In this document: positions 37,343 to 49,560 of the stretch, piece by piece
How positions within the stretch are numbered: the stretch's first letter is position 1
How the letters are laid out: each line of letters begins with the position of its first letter
DNA from: Lucifuga dentata
Taxonomy: Eukaryota; Chordata; Actinopteri; Ophidiiformes; Bythitidae
DNA: 64,000 nucleotides
Direction of reading: 5' to 3'
NCBI GenBank assembly: GCA_014773175.1
Contig: VXCM01000493.1
Span: 98,075-162,074 of the forward strand
Made by a program: the position numbers and the translations under genes
Notes under the pieces: model-generated
What the model saw: only the letters and a program-made list of their open reading frames with translations
Databases searched by the model: none
What the model was told of the DNA's origin: nothing

Positions 37343-38156
37343 ATCATGCTAGCTCCATACTTTGTGGGTGTGTCTAACCAGGTGTGTTACATTATGACTT
37401 CAACTACAGAAGTAAAGGACCAACCAAAACCAAGCTCTCAGTTCAGAGCTCATTTCTTTAGCTTGCTAGATGCATTAGTTTTGGTGAGAACCTCAAGTTT
37501 CCCACATTCAACATGTATTTCCTACTGTATTACACAATAAAAGAAAGGAGGGGACATAACAAAAGCATAATGTCTTGTCAACGGGAAAACCACAGCAGCA
37601 TCACTGCAGAGAGAACATTAAATAATGTTTTGTTTGTTTGTTGTCACGTTTTTGCTTCTTCTACCTTCACTAAGTGTAGCAGGTCTGGTGTCATGGCACT
37701 CGTTTAGGATTTCAATCGTCTTTAGACCGCGTTGATGTCAGCAGCAGCCTCGTGCTGTCACCGTAAAGCAGCTGCACAGTGTCACACTGTTTAACATGCT
37801 TGTAAGCTTTGTTCCTCATTAAAGTACACCGAAGCTCCTGAGATGTATGACAAAGAGCAACTATGCATCTGTCTTTGCTGTAAAAACATGACAGCTGCCG
37901 TCATCCTGCAGCACAAATCCCGCTTCTCATCTCTGAACGCATTGTTTTCTAATTGCCAGCCCCGCACTGCTCAGAGCTTCGTGTCCCAGATGCCATTATC
38001 GCCGGAGACGACAGATTTGTTTTAAATACTTGGTGAGCTCGTCTGAATACAGAGAAGGACTGAGAGCAGGAAGACAATGAGGACAACAAAGTGGACACAG
38101 TCATCAGGAATACTGTGTGTGTCTGTTTCCTGTCATCGCCATGGAATTCTGATACC

Positions 38157-38696
38157 TTAAAGTATTTACTTTAAAGTGTATATACAACCTGCATTCACGT
38201 TACATCACTGACAGCCATTTTCCAAAATGTACTACTGGAGTGATAAATGTTAGAATTGCTTTTCATACCTTCCAGACTGCCATTGGTTTCAGTTAATTAC
38301 AGTACTCCATAAAGAACAATTTGTAGAGACTTGAAATGTGCTTGAGATAAGTAATTCATCACAGCAAACACGACATCTATTAATTTTTTTTGTTTTGCGA
38401 AAGAAAATGTATGACTCTGCCAGGGAATATAGTCCCAAGAGAAGATGCCTTTTACTGAGAAATTAAAAGTGACCGTCTTTTCTACAATTGGGCATATGAT
38501 TTAGCAAGCGAAACATGAATTTTAAGGTGGTTGTATCACCTGAACAACAGATTTCAAAAGATTCGGAAATTTGGCAAATAACATGAAAACTAAAATACAG
38601 TTTTATGATTTTGAAAATGGTTGGCAGCAACATAATGTGTATGTGAGTAGTATTTATTGGGCTCAAACATGCTAAATCACACGTATGGTCCTTTAA
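38157..38696 (-). mobile_element. TTAA-flanked MITE, copy I
   Basis: Reverse orientation, about 540 bp. The right end is good (GGGCTCAAACATGC and GTATGGTCCTTTAA). The left terminal repeat is eroded to CCTTAAAGTATTTACTTTAA and ATTCACGTTACATCACTGAC. Confidence 0.75.
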
Positions 38697-39347
38697 GGTA
38701 CCGCATGGTCATCAGAATTACTTCTGTGTGGCCAGATGATGTCAGAATGTGAGAAAATTCAGTGACAGGTCACTTTCTCTCCTTTCCCCCGACTGTTTTT
38801 CTCTTCCTTCACCTCTGCTCTCGGTGCACTTTCACTCGCACAAACAAAAATTGTGCACAATGAACATACAGCAACAATTTCCATCCTTCTGCTTCATACT
38901 CTATCACTCTGTTGCTTTGGGAGCAGTTTGGCTGATCTACATTGATTGCTGTGGGCCATTTTCTATCCCTTGCGCTGCAGAGCAAAAAATCTGAGCCTTC
39001 TCATTTATCAAAGCAGCACCTGCCAGACTCCGACCCAAGAGGACCACTGTCACATTCCCTTTGTTTCTGCCATGTCTAACAGTCAGCAGAGAACGCCGAT
39101 CTTCCTATTCGCCCGCCTTTTTCAATATCATATTGAACAGTCACTAATCCATTTTGAACACACGTGCACAGAGGAAGTCTGTGACTCGGCTGTGACTGAC
39201 ACAATGGCTACACAATAAAATACAACACCCCAGAGCCTCACCGACACAAGCCTGGAGTCCAGATCTGCAGCTTAACCTCCATCCCCACCCCTTCTCTTTT
39301 AACACTTACATCCCAGCTGAGACTCTGCTTTATAGGGTGTTGTTTTA

Positions 39348-39480
39348 CCCTGGAGGGAGGGATGGGGGGTGGTGGAGCAAATGAATAGAAAAAAATACAG
39401 AAATAACGGTGTCNCCCTGGAGGGAGGGATGGGGGGTGGTGGAGCAAATGAATAGAAAAAAATACAGAAATAACGGTGTC
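39348..39480. repeat. 66-bp assembly duplication around N39414
   Basis: 39348-39413 equals 39415-39480 (both begin CCCTGGAGGGAGGGATGG and end ACGGTGTC). Confidence 0.9.
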
Positions 39481-40030
39481 CAACATTTTTTTTCTAGTTT
39501 CTCCTGGCAAATTCTAATACTAAGCTAAGAGCACCACATCATTTAGCTATATCAGTTTTATTCTCTTCTTCCAATAAGTTATTATGACATATTTGTGCTT
39601 ATAGCTTTTTGGAGTGATAGCTTTGGATGTGATACACTGAATAATATATTTAATGTATCTGTTGAAGCTCATGTTAGCTATTGAGTGTGAGCATGTGTGT
39701 ATATGCGTGTATCCACAGCATTTCAATTCAGACTGACGTGCTCACATTAATGAAACAAGGTGACTGTTGCATGTCAAGAGACCCACGTGTTATTCCTACT
39801 TCAGGAACGCAATAAATTAATTTAACTCCCCATGGAAATACTGTATATAGCTGCAGTTCTAACCTGTGGGGGGGATTAAATAGGGATATTTAGTCTTAGT
39901 TTTTATACTTTGCTTGAGTATTTCCATTTTGTAACGCTTTCTACTTCCACTCCATGACATTTCAGAGGAAATTTTTACTTTCAATATGAGATCTCATGAA
40001 ATATGACTGTTGCAGAGTGAAGAACCTCCT

Positions 40031-40059
40031 TTTTTTTTTTTTNCCTTTTTTTTTTTTTG
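40031..40059. repeat. Poly-T tract with N40043
   Basis: T runs either side of NCC; unresolved length. Confidence 0.85.
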
Positions 40060-40166
40060 TTTGCCAAATATTTTGCATCTCCAATTTTGTAGATTTTCAT
40101 TATTTCATTTCCATTTTGAATGAAAAAATGAAGTTTCCAAATTTCCACTTTGTATTAAATACAGGA

Positions 40167-40656
40167 TTTAAAGGACCATACGAGTGATTTTGCATGTCTG
40201 AGCCCAACATCTGCTTCCCAGATACATTACGTTACTGCCAACCATTTTCAAAGGAACACTACTGGAACGGTCAATATTAGAATAGTTTTTCCTACCATCC
40301 AGACTGTCATTGGTTTCACGTCTATTAAATTTTTTGTTGAAATTACTTAATTTAACCGGTCCAACACGCTGCATGGAAGAAAATGTGTATCTCCGCCAGG
40401 GAATATAATCCCAGCAGGAGGCAGCTTTTACCAGAGAAACTGAAATAACTTCACAATCGTGCATAAGCGTTAGCTGGCAAAACATAAAATGTTACGATGT
40501 GTATCACCTTAACATTTGATTTTGAAAGATTAGGGGATTTGGCAAAACAACACGAAACCTTAAATACGGTTGTTTGTTTTGAAAAATGGTTGGCAGTAAC
40601 GTAATGGTGGTATTTATTGGGTTCAAACACACGAAACCACCGGTATGGTCCTTTAA
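40167..40656 (-). mobile_element. TTAA-flanked MITE, copy J
   Basis: 490 bp, reverse orientation, both ends good: TTTAAAGGACCATACGAG and CCGGTATGGTCCTTTAA. An internal deletion of about 100 bp relative to E removes the segment next to CACGTCTATTAAATT. Confidence 0.85.
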
Positions 40657-41853
40657 GTACTTCTTCCACCACTGGTTTTAACTGTAGCTGTATGTTGTAA
40701 TAAGATGTATATTCATTATTGACAGTAAACTTCAGTGGCAGCAACGCGAGGCTTGATTTAACAGCGAAGCGTCCTACACCTGGAGTTGACCTGCACATTC
40801 TGTCTGTGACACAGTAAACTTACATACATCCTTTCATTTGATGGTAATTCATATCTGTCCTCCAGGCCTGCCCGGAGGGAAACATCCCTCTCCCCCCATC
40901 TGTGCTGTATTGATTGGCTGGCCAGGCTTCCATGTGGTGCTCAGTTCATTGATCACGGCTGGCTCAGAGATCCTTTTCCAGTCCTCCTTAACAGACCCTC
41001 AGAGACCTCAGGAAATACTGCTGCCTATGCAGTGGCGACAACACAAATAATCCTTTCCATGGATCCTAATTAGTCTTAATGAAAGGTTTATTATTAGGAC
41101 GGTTGGACTGGATGCAAAATCAAACTCGAGTTAGTGGCTCTTAAAGCTAAACGCATATCTAATTCAAAATTGGTGAGGTGCTATATTCTGTATTTTTTCA
41201 TTTCTCCTATAGATATGAGTTTTTACTGAAAATAGCCAAAGCTTAGCCTCCACGCTACCGCACACGTATGATTTCAAAGAGAGAAGTCGATGATACAGCG
41301 TGAGCCTGCAGGGGATTTGACATGAAGCTTGCTATTCAGTGACGTTCTTATTATAAACCACAGCAACAGCAGATTATGGTAATGTGATATCTAACTGAGG
41401 GCTACGGTGACTAATATTCTCCACATAAACAGCATCCCTAGCAGTTATTTTTAACCACAAGAAACATGTAAAATGAGCCCGTTCAGCAAGCATTTCCAGC
41501 AAAAATTCAAATGACTACAGACATACTTAAAGATACAAATACAGCCCTTTTCCATTAAAAATTCATGCTAAAAATACTGGTGCAGAACCGATTTGTTGCT
41601 TGATGTGTGCATGCGGGAACAAAAAAAAAGAGAAGTGAAATGAAAATCACATCTAACACCAGGTCTGCGTGAGTTACCTTGTTGTGTCACATTGTGCTGA
41701 CAGCGCTGCTACAGTCGATAACAAACTGATAACAACAGGGGGTAAATAAAATTAATCCGTCTTTCTGTGTGTATATTATGTTTTTCATTCTTTCCCCTTT
41801 CCTCTTTGTTTTCTCTCACCTTTGCCCTAGTCCACCCAACCCCCAACCTCCCA

Positions 41854-41983
41854 CCCGATTTTCTCCTTGCCTATTAAGGCAGGTGCCAGGGAATGTATGT
41901 GTGTGTGTGTGTGGNCCCGATTTTCTCCTTGCCTATTAAGGCAGGTGCCAGGGAATGTATGTGTGTGTGTGTGTGTGTGTGTG
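41854..41983. repeat. Assembly duplication around N41915 with GT tract
   Basis: 41854-41914 is repeated from 41916 (both CCCGATTTTCTCCTTGCC and GCAGGTGCCAGGG, ending in GT repeats of different length). The unequal GT runs suggest that the contigs could not be merged because of microsatellite length variation. Confidence 0.88.
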
Positions 41984-42237
41984 GGAGGCATTAGTTCTGG
42001 AGAGGAAGTTGCTGGTCATAAGAGCCAGCTGATGAGTATCACCCTCATCCGGAGCTCCATTCATCCCTGTGCACAAGGGCTCATTCACCCAGTGCTTTTC
42101 ACACTCACGGACCCCAAGAGCCTCGGGCACATTCCCACCACACACCCACTCGCACGCTTACAGAGGTGAACTGTCACTCACTCAAGACAGCATACACAGA
42201 TGCCAGAATGGGGACCCAGATGCTAACACACATACAC

Positions 42238-42268
42238 ATACGCGCACACACACACACACACACACACC
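42238..42268. repeat. CA microsatellite
   Basis: ACGCGCACACACACA-type run in intron 2. Confidence 0.85.
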
Positions 42269-43875
42269 GGAGGCTCTTTCTGTGCAAAAAAACATCTTTA
42301 TAACCTCCACATCCAAATGTTATTCCTTCCTGCCGTGTGCCAGAACGACTGGCACGCGGCAGGAAGAAGTGTCGTTTTCAATTTTGTTTTCTTCTTTCAC
42401 TGTGAATTTTTGTGACAAGTTTGTTACCCACAGACTGCGCTGACGTGATGAAGTAGAAATGTCAAATTTGATGGGATCTAGATTGAGATGGACGACTGTT
42501 TGGAATGAGCACATAAAGGACGATCTGCGGATGCATTGTAACAGTCGCTGTGATTGGCTCAAATCAGCTAAGAATTGCTAAGCAACTTGATGTTCTCAAA
42601 TATGTAGGACAAAGACTGTTGACTCTATTTTGTAGATTTCAAACAGATTTTTTTTTTTAAATTAGTTATCCATTTTGAAAGTGATTATGACCATTCTCCT
42701 CAGTATACAGACTGGATACAGCATGCTACATGTTCCTTTGCGTGTTGTGGTGATGCTGCTTTAGACTCACAAGCTACATCCTTGGAAATGCTCATCAGCA
42801 GCCTGACCCTCATATTTACATCAGAGGACCATCTCACTAATAAGAGCATGTTGGGTGTGTTTGCATTTCATTACACAGCCCTGCCTGACTCCCGGCCTCA
42901 GTTGGTGGGGGTACAAGAGCGATGGTTGGGGGTAAAAATGGTGGCTGTTCTGGTTTCCACATTTTTTGTCAACAGACCTTAAAAGATTTCTCTGCAACAG
43001 AATACGCGTTACAGTATGCACTGGAAAAGATGATAAACAGGGATAAAAGGAAGAAGTTTTTTTTAAGACTTAACATGTAGTATGATGATGCCAAATAATA
43101 CAGAGGGACAACTGCCTTTTTGTGACAATGTGCAACCAAAAAATCCAGCCACCTGCAACCAAAACTGAGTATCTCTAAATCTTTTCATCTAATGCTTTAA
43201 ATCCACTTTAATTCTAAGCTCATAAATTACTGATTCTAAAAACTGCTGCGCCAGATTTCATTACACCTCTGAGTCAGAATGTAATTACGCTTGCATTTTG
43301 TCCCTTGAAAAACATGCATCCTTCTCTGCTCTCTTTCCCTTATGACTGAGATCAGTAAGAGCACACAAAAACCTTTATTCTTTAAAATTCCAGACAGGTT
43401 TCAAGTTGAAACGCAACAATCGATGTTTAGAAAAAGTAATGAAATATCTGACATTGAGGGAATGCTACATATGAAGCAAAAAGGAAATCTCCTGCAAATG
43501 TATGGCTTCACCACTGACTGTGAGTTAGCAACAGGCAAATTAAAAGGAGTCAGATGGAAGCAGGATGAAATCAGAGGAAAAGTCTCAAGGGTGATGTTGT
43601 CAGAACACAAAAGAAGGACAAGTGCAAGCTTTAAAAAAAAAAGAAGGGTGTGTTTGAGTTATCTCAGCATACACTAAATTATTCAAGTTACTTGACCTTA
43701 TATCCTGCATCTGCTGGTCAGATACACAAAATAAATTTAACAAATATATTACTTAAAAGATACTCTTAGCTCTGATTTTATAAATTCAGATAATTATTAT
43801 CGGATTCATATAGAAAAAGCAGCCCAAACGCTCCAAACGCAGTCGGGTGGTCAGAAAAGTTTAATTATTTATTCA

Positions 43876-43901
43876 ACGCGCGTGCGTTCGTGCACGCGCG
43901 T
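43876..43901. repeat. GC-rich hairpin with alternating CG/TG
   Basis: ACGCGCGTGC, loop GTTCGT, GCACGCGCGT: perfect 10-bp stem of alternating purine and pyrimidine, a Z-DNA-prone pattern. It marks the edge of the CpG-rich region near exon 2. Confidence 0.85.
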
Positions 43902-44451
43902 GTATCTTTTTTAATGAGTGTGTGTGGATGTGTTAAAAAATGTGTTGTGTCAGAAGAGGATAATGTGATTTGATGGGTTGTTGGTTAGAAACGCGTTCAG
44001 ACACGTTTTGGCGCTTTGCTGCGCTGATCTGCGCTCAGACTCTTTGTTTTCTCTCTTTGCTTTTGCGCAGAGATCGCCGCTTCCCTCTGAAAACCCATCT
44101 AACTGTAAAGCTGATGTTCCACGGCTGTGATTTCTGTTGGGTGCGTGGGTTCATCAATCCCCTTCGCTTTACGCAGAGCGCAAAAATCGCGCAGCCGTGC
44201 AGAAGAAGGCGCGGAAAAGAAAAGAAGTCCTTCTCGGTTCAACGCAACAGTTAATAACACGACCCATACTGACATGTGCGATTCTTTGCTGCAGGCCTAC
44301 GATAAAAACGCGATTTCAGAGCCCACGGGCGTGTTTTCTGCACGGAGTTTCAACCAAGCGCTCATTCTGAAGTAGGAATAAAAAAAAAAAAACAGGTTGC
44401 ACAAATGATGAATGGAATAAAAGATAGCGAATCCGGCGACTTAAGACTTAC

Positions 44452-44586
44452 AGGCATATGTCATGGAGAAGCTGTTCCCCATCTTGACCATATCCACCTG
44501 CGGCACCAGTTTGGGGATGTCCTGGTGGTGAGAGAGGGCGAACCGAAAAACCTCATATTCGTGCGATTCGGTTGGGAACAATCCTC
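44452..44586 (-). CDS. gria1: gria1 exon 2: start of the amino-terminal domain
   Basis: 135 bp encoding residues 30-74 plus one base of F75. It begins GGLFPTESHEYEVFRFALS and ends GNSFSMTYA, matching the first strand and helix of the periplasmic-binding-like amino-terminal domain (ATD), which drives subunit assembly. The acceptor is CAACAG|GAGG and the donor CCT|GTAAGTC. The split Phe codon (T|TT) is completed correctly by exon 3, 17.4 kb away. The exon lies in the CpG-rich island at the 5' end of the gene. Confidence 0.95.
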
Positions 44587-44699
44587 CTGTTGAGTGGAAT
44601 CAAGAGTCAGCGAGTTTAACGCGCAAACCACAGAAAGAAAACGTGGAGCAAACTTGATGCATTTGACATGAAAATGTTGCAGGTGTGCGTCATTCTCAC

Positions 44700-44787
44700 C
44701 TATATTGATGTTACTTGGAAAACTTGAGCTCGAACCCAAGCACATCCCCAGTAAACTGGTGTAGAGGATGGTGAAGCTTCGCTGCAT
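44700..44787 (-). CDS. gria1: gria1 exon 1: start codon and signal peptide
   Basis: Encodes residues 1-29 plus the first base of codon 30. The N-terminus MQRSFTILYTSLLGMCLGSS is a hydrophobic secretion signal, followed by FPSNINIG, the family's conserved start of the mature chain (human FPNNIQIG). The start ATG (44787-44785) has A at -3. An ATG 14 nt upstream (44801) opens an out-of-frame reading frame that overlaps this start and ends in TAG on the last bases of the exon. The donor is G|GTGAGAATG. The intron that follows is only 113 bp. Confidence 0.95.
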
Positions 44788-44801
44788 ATTTCCTTTTGCA
44801 T
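44700..44801 (-). other. uORF overlapping the gria1 start codon
   Basis: An ATG 14 nt upstream of the receptor ATG, in another frame, opens a 33-codon frame. It ends in TAG on the last three bases of exon 1 (44702-44700). Its own context is weak (C at -3), while the receptor ATG has A at -3, so leaky scanning is expected. If the transcript starts upstream of 44801, this frame would compete with receptor initiation. The transcription start is not visible, so the role is inference. Confidence 0.5.
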
Positions 44802-45150
44802 TGGCGAAGGGAAAAAGAGACGAAATCCACGCATAGGTTTGGTCCGTGTCTTGAAGTTAAATGCCCGCTTCACCTCCGCTCCTTTGGCTTCTCGTTACAG
44901 CAATATTTGCACCGATTCAACACAGAGACAACAGCGGTAATGGCGAGAGGATGTGCGCACAGGCTGCTTTCTCTCTCCTCTTTCCTCTCTCTGCTGATGC
45001 TCTCTCGTCCTTGGCTGCTGTTGTATCAGACGGAGAATGACTTCAGCAGGAGCCGCACTGCAAAAAATAAACCCGTTTTTAAAAGCTTTTGGGGAATATT
45101 GTCTTTAAGATGTATCTTTCTTATAGCTACGGGTTTGCGAAACAACGCGG

Positions 45151-46740
45151 TGAGATGATTTCACCTGCAATAATCCAATTTCAGCTCACTGAGGATTATT
45201 TTCTAACAAATGGCACTGCTCCTAAAAAAAAGTCAAAATATGGAGCAGAGCGCACATATTCCGCGTGGAAAATGCCTTAATAAATATTATTTAAAATGCT
45301 TTGCGTGGAAAACGAGGAATTATCTCACCGTATTAGGAAAAAAAAGTCTTCAGATTTGACAGGAAAATATAACTCCACAAAGCCACAAACACTTGACTAA
45401 ATGTTTTGTGAGATGGACATTTTTTGCAGTGTTGAGCCTCGGAGCGCACCCACAGGTCCCTGAGGAGACGCACCGGATCTCATGGATATCCATTCAGGTT
45501 CCTGCACTGCCAAAAATACTAACCTCCATATCAAATAAAGCCACTTACAGCATGCATTGATCGCTTTTTTATGCTGTCGTTGACTACTTTAGTGATTTTG
45601 AAATTGTTTCCAGAGGGAAAATGTGCTCAAATCAGCAACACAAAACTATGGTGCATCTTTTTACAGTAGTCAAAAATGCAATGGTCTTAATAATAATAAT
45701 TCCATAAATGTGAGTACTATGTATTTGACACATACTGGGTTTATCAGTAATAACTGCATAAAACTGATAGTCATGAATTTTCAGAATTGGGTTTATTAGA
45801 AATAATTGCATGAATCCAAATTTGTTTCATTTATGTGTGATGGATGAAAGGTATCACATGATTTTTACTGACTGGTTTCTGTAAAAATGAAGTAATCCAG
45901 TTGAATGGAAGTTTTGCATGCAATGAAAAGACATAAATCTTAAAAAAGTTTTGGCCTAAATATTTCTTGAGTGGCATCATGGAGAAATAAACCACAAAAA
46001 ACTTAAAAGAAATGGAATGAACAGTTTTCATCTTTTGGTTGTTTAAGTTTTATCTCTCATGTGTGCATCGCTGGCCTTTTGAAGTTTTGTAAGTTTCATT
46101 ATGGATAAATAACCAACACATATGCCAATGCAATATGTTTACTGTTCTTTCACTGTTCTACATTTACAAATTGAGGCTAATCTGGACTTTACTTTTATCA
46201 TTTGATATTCAAAATAAGAATATGAAGTCAAAACCCAAGGCAAACGGATGCAAACTTGCTGCAATCCAATCTCATTCCAGGCAATTTTATACCCCATTGT
46301 TAATGAGACAGCCAAGTCTAATCCAACTGATTATAGTCATATTCATTAAAGATGCTCAAGAGACTGACATAATGTCTAAAAATTATCAACATCTTCATTT
46401 TCAGTAACAGGGGCTCAGCGATACCTCGGATAAGAATCTCGACTCTCATATTTCAGGAAAGCTAAATGACTTTTTGAAGTTCTCTCGTGATTTCCACTCA
46501 ACGTTAGCTAGGCCTGAAAGATATGGTAAACAAAATCATGCACCATTATTGAGAAATACAGAAAGAAAGTCAGGGATGTTTCTGGCTATGGACAAAAATT
46601 AAAGGAAAACTTCACCAATTTTCAACTTTCTCTGCATGTGCTTGTCATTGTTGCATCTACTGAATCCATCCAGTCCTGCTTATCCTGCGCAGTAGACATG
46701 GTACACCTGGACAGGTCTATCAGAGACAAACTCATCCACA
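45151..46740. other. 5' flank, no gene seen
   Basis: AT-rich unique sequence upstream of gria1. No exon-like frame, no repeat family recognised. It may include distal promoter elements. Confidence 0.6.
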
Positions 46741-46759
46741 ACTATGAGCAACATGGTGC

Positions 46760-46935
46760 TTGCGGTGGCCAAACCTGCATATGATTGGAGTCTGGAGCAT
46801 GCACAGGAAACCATGAAGACACAGGAAGAACATGCAAACTCCACACAGAAAGGCCCTGTCTGGATTTGAACCCAGGACCTTCATGCTGTGAGGTGAAAGT
46901 GCTTACCACTAACCCACGCCTCAGCATCCTCAGAA
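46760..46935 (-). mobile_element. tRNA-derived SINE
   Basis: On the minus strand: GTTAGTGGTAAGCACTTTCA (A-box like), then TGAGG...CCTGGGTTCAAATCCAG, whose GGTTCAAATCC fits a pol III B box. This is followed by GTGTGGAGTTTGCATGTTCTT, CCTGTG and ATGGTTTCC. This order is a widespread fish tRNA-head SINE. It has single-base changes and is probably inactive. Confidence 0.7.
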
Positions 46936-47975
46936 TCCTCGACCAACAAAGGAAGTCACTGGAAGCAACAGCTTGAAATTTCACAGATTTTAAAGTCTAA
47001 CTTTAGCATTCCCAGCTTCCAGTCCTCACAGTAATACCTGGTTAAGGTTTATGATTAGAGGTCATTGGGTTGAAATGAGTCTTTTATGCAATTTCTTGTT
47101 CCTAACACACGTCTCCATCTCCTCCAGGCATTATAGCACTTAGTTTGCCATCCGAGGAATTTGATTTTGATAAAATCAGGAGTTAAAAGCAATTGGCCAT
47201 TACAGTTAGAAAAATCAGCCACTTCAATGCTGATCCTCTGATAGCAGAAAGTAAAAACTAAAGAAAAGTAAAAAGGAAAGGGAGGGTAGTCCGGAAAATG
47301 GGCCTCACAGTTACTATGGCTTGATTTAGTCTTTAAATTGGCTTACATTTATTAAATGATTTTACTATTTAGACTTTTGAACGTGCTAGAGGGCTTTTGT
47401 TCGACATGCTCTCCTCACACAGCCCGGTGCTGGCACGCAGCTGATATGAACCATGTATTTACAGACAGGAACAGCCAATTATTTCCTGTAGAAAAGGTAC
47501 ATGCCCCCATTCTTTTGTACACACTGCAAATTTAACCAGCACCGCTGATATTCACATGAGACTGATTGCAAACCACATTATGCTGTGATGCCCCAGTGGT
47601 TGTTTAGAAAATGAAGTGGTAAATCCTGCCTTTGACGCATTTGGGATTATGAATGAGCTCATTTATCTGACCAAGGCAGGGTATTTGGTTAATGGTGAAA
47701 TCACTTTCCCCATTCATTGTTTCCACAACATAAAGGGACTGTGTTAACGTATTTCTGCAAGAAAATTAAATTTAGAAGATTAGAGGCTTTAGTTTAAATG
47801 GATTTCCAGTGTTTCCAATTTAGCAGAAACATTTCTGATAAGAACTTAGACAAACTACTTCTGGTTAAAGCCCTTTTACACACATACACACGCAAAAAAA
47901 AAATACAGGAAATTAACAGTTATCCAATTTATGAATGATGGGTGTTCTGAAAATTCTTACTGAATAGTCAATTCA
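46936..47975. other. 5' flank, unique, no gene seen
   Basis: Non-repetitive AT-rich DNA. The part from 47400 to 47760 has low-complexity-free sequence with several ATTA/TAAT motifs and is a candidate conserved element, judged by appearance only. Confidence 0.5.
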
Positions 47976-48067
47976 ATGGAAAATGGTTGGAAGTAACAGA
48001 ACGTAACATGTATGTTGGTGGTATTTGTAGGGCTTAAAGATGCAAAATCACTGGCATGTTCCTTTAA
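47976..48067 (-). mobile_element. TTAA-flanked MITE, fragment K (one end)
   Basis: AAAATGGTTGGAAGTAACAG, GGCTTAAAGATGC and ACTGGCATGTTCCTTTAAA: one terminal repeat only, diverged. Confidence 0.65.
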
Positions 48068-48849
48068 ACTGAAGCAGGGTTATCACAAATATAAACAGAC
48101 TTGGCTCTCAATACAATATTTCAGTCTTTTCTTTCATCTTTTACAAATGTTGCCTCTTATTCCCTGCGTGGAAGAACACGTTTGAGTTATGCATATTTAT
48201 CGAGCATCTTTCACAATGTTTATTTTGGTGTTTGGGTGTCTATGCAATCTTTTTTACAATCCTGATTAATGCAAATAGATCTCAGCATAGCATTAAAAAT
48301 GACGACTAAATATTGTGTGGCACTAAGTAGGGGAACAACAATCACAGAGACAAGAGATAATTATATCATAACCATCAGACAGACTCTGACAGAGGAAAGT
48401 ACAGTACACTGGCTTTTTTGTGCCTAAAGCTGTCATATATCATAATGTGAACGTCTGTCTTGAGTTTTTAATAGAAGTCAATGTGAAGAGTATAATGAGG
48501 GTAATCTGTCAAAATCTGGTGGTTCCACTCTAGTTTGAGTGAGGAAAAAAAAAAATTCCACAGCATATCACTCCTATAATTGTGCCACCGCACTTGTGCT
48601 GCTGTCAAGTACTTGTGAACGTCACATTGCTGGAGGCAAAACTATAAAAAGTATGTTGCTCCAGAGCAGACAAAGGAGCTAACGTAGCAAACAAGGTGAG
48701 GCGTTGATGTGGATTAGCTAAAAATGCAACCCTGACATAGAAATCTGTCTGGAGCCATGGGAATACTGACAGTGTGGAAAGAATACTGGTGGTGTCTGGT
48801 AATGTATATGATGTATGTATGAATAATATGGCCTAAAAGTCATATTGTA
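48068..48849. other. 5' flank, no gene seen
   Basis: Nothing recognised. One GGAGGCAAAACTATAAAAAG stretch near 48630 resembles a TATA box by chance level only. Confidence 0.5.
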
Positions 48850-49560
48850 ATTATTCATTTTTATTTATTTTGGATGGATAGGCCTTTTGCCTACTAATAT
48901 TTCTTTCTTCCATCCACCCCTTATCCATGTCCAGGTCACAGAGGCAGCAGGCTAAGTAAAGCAGCCCTGATGTCGCTCTCCTGAGCCATATCCTCCAGCT
49001 CTTCTTGGCGAATTCTAAAACATTCCCACGCCAGATGGGATATTTTGTATAATCCCTCCAGCATATTCTGGCTCTGACCCGTGGTCTCCTTCCAGTTGGA
49101 CGTGCCTGGAATCCAGAAGGCATCATGAATATCTCAGCTGGCTTCTTTTAATGTGAAGGAGCAGGAGTTCTGAGCTTCCTCCTCATGTCCAAGTTCTTCG
49201 CTCTGTCTCTCTCTCTCTCTCTCTCTCTGTTCCTCAAGGATGAATCCCAACAGCCTGTGCAGGAAGCTCAATTCAGCTGCTTGTATCCATGATCTCATTC
49301 TTTCAGTCACAGCCCAGAGATCATGGCCACACGTGAAGGTTGGAACACAGATCAATCAGTACATGGAGAGCTTCGCCTTCAGGCTCAGCTCTCTCTTTAC
49401 CGTGACAGTCTGCTGAAACCGTCCGTATCACTGCAGATGCTGCATCAGTCTGCCTTTCCATCTTGCATAAGCAGACTCCAAGATACTTGAACTTTGAACT
49501 CCTTCATTTGGGGCAGCAACTCACTCCTCATCTGGAGGGGAACATCCACCCATTTCTTCA
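48850..49560 (-). pseudogene. LINE ORF2 C-terminal fragment, frame-broken
   Basis: Minus-strand pieces in order: LPQMKEFK near 49515, then TCGHDLWAVTERMRSWIQAA and ELSFLHRL (49134-49355). MPSGFQARPTGRRPRVRAR and CWRDYTK (48851-49126) follow. They match the usual GHELWVMTERTRSRIQAAEM and QARPTGRRPRGRPRTRWRDY blocks at the C-terminus of an abundant fish LINE. A (TC)n tract at 49207-49228 interrupts the body and several frameshifts separate the pieces. The RT catalytic domain is not present. Family name not assigned. Confidence 0.75.

Larger units (their letters stand above)
27018..44451 (-). other. gria1 intron 2
   Basis: 17.4 kb, the largest intron. It contains MITE copies G, H, I and J, a LINE C-terminal remnant (33700-34465), a second BED-finger hAT relic (31600-31890), several N-centred duplications and many microsatellites. 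The part next to exon 2 (43860-44451) is CpG-rich. Reading frames of 60-140 codons here look like chance or repeat frames. Confidence 0.8.
43860..45150. promoter_or_regulatory. CpG-rich island around gria1 exons 1-2 and 5' flank
   Basis: CpG density is clearly higher than in the AT-rich neighbourhood, with clusters such as ACGCGCGTGCG near 43876 and GCGCAG, ATCGCG and GGCGCGG at 44066-44220. It covers exon 2, the 113-bp intron, exon 1 and several hundred bases upstream. A CpG-rich, TATA-poor region at a first exon is the usual form of a vertebrate neuronal-gene promoter. No TATA box or initiator can be assigned confidently, and the transcription start is unknown. Confidence 0.45.

Noticed and set aside
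46862..46930. True tRNA gene
   Set aside because: The B box lies in a longer SINE body and no cloverleaf with acceptor pairing can be drawn.
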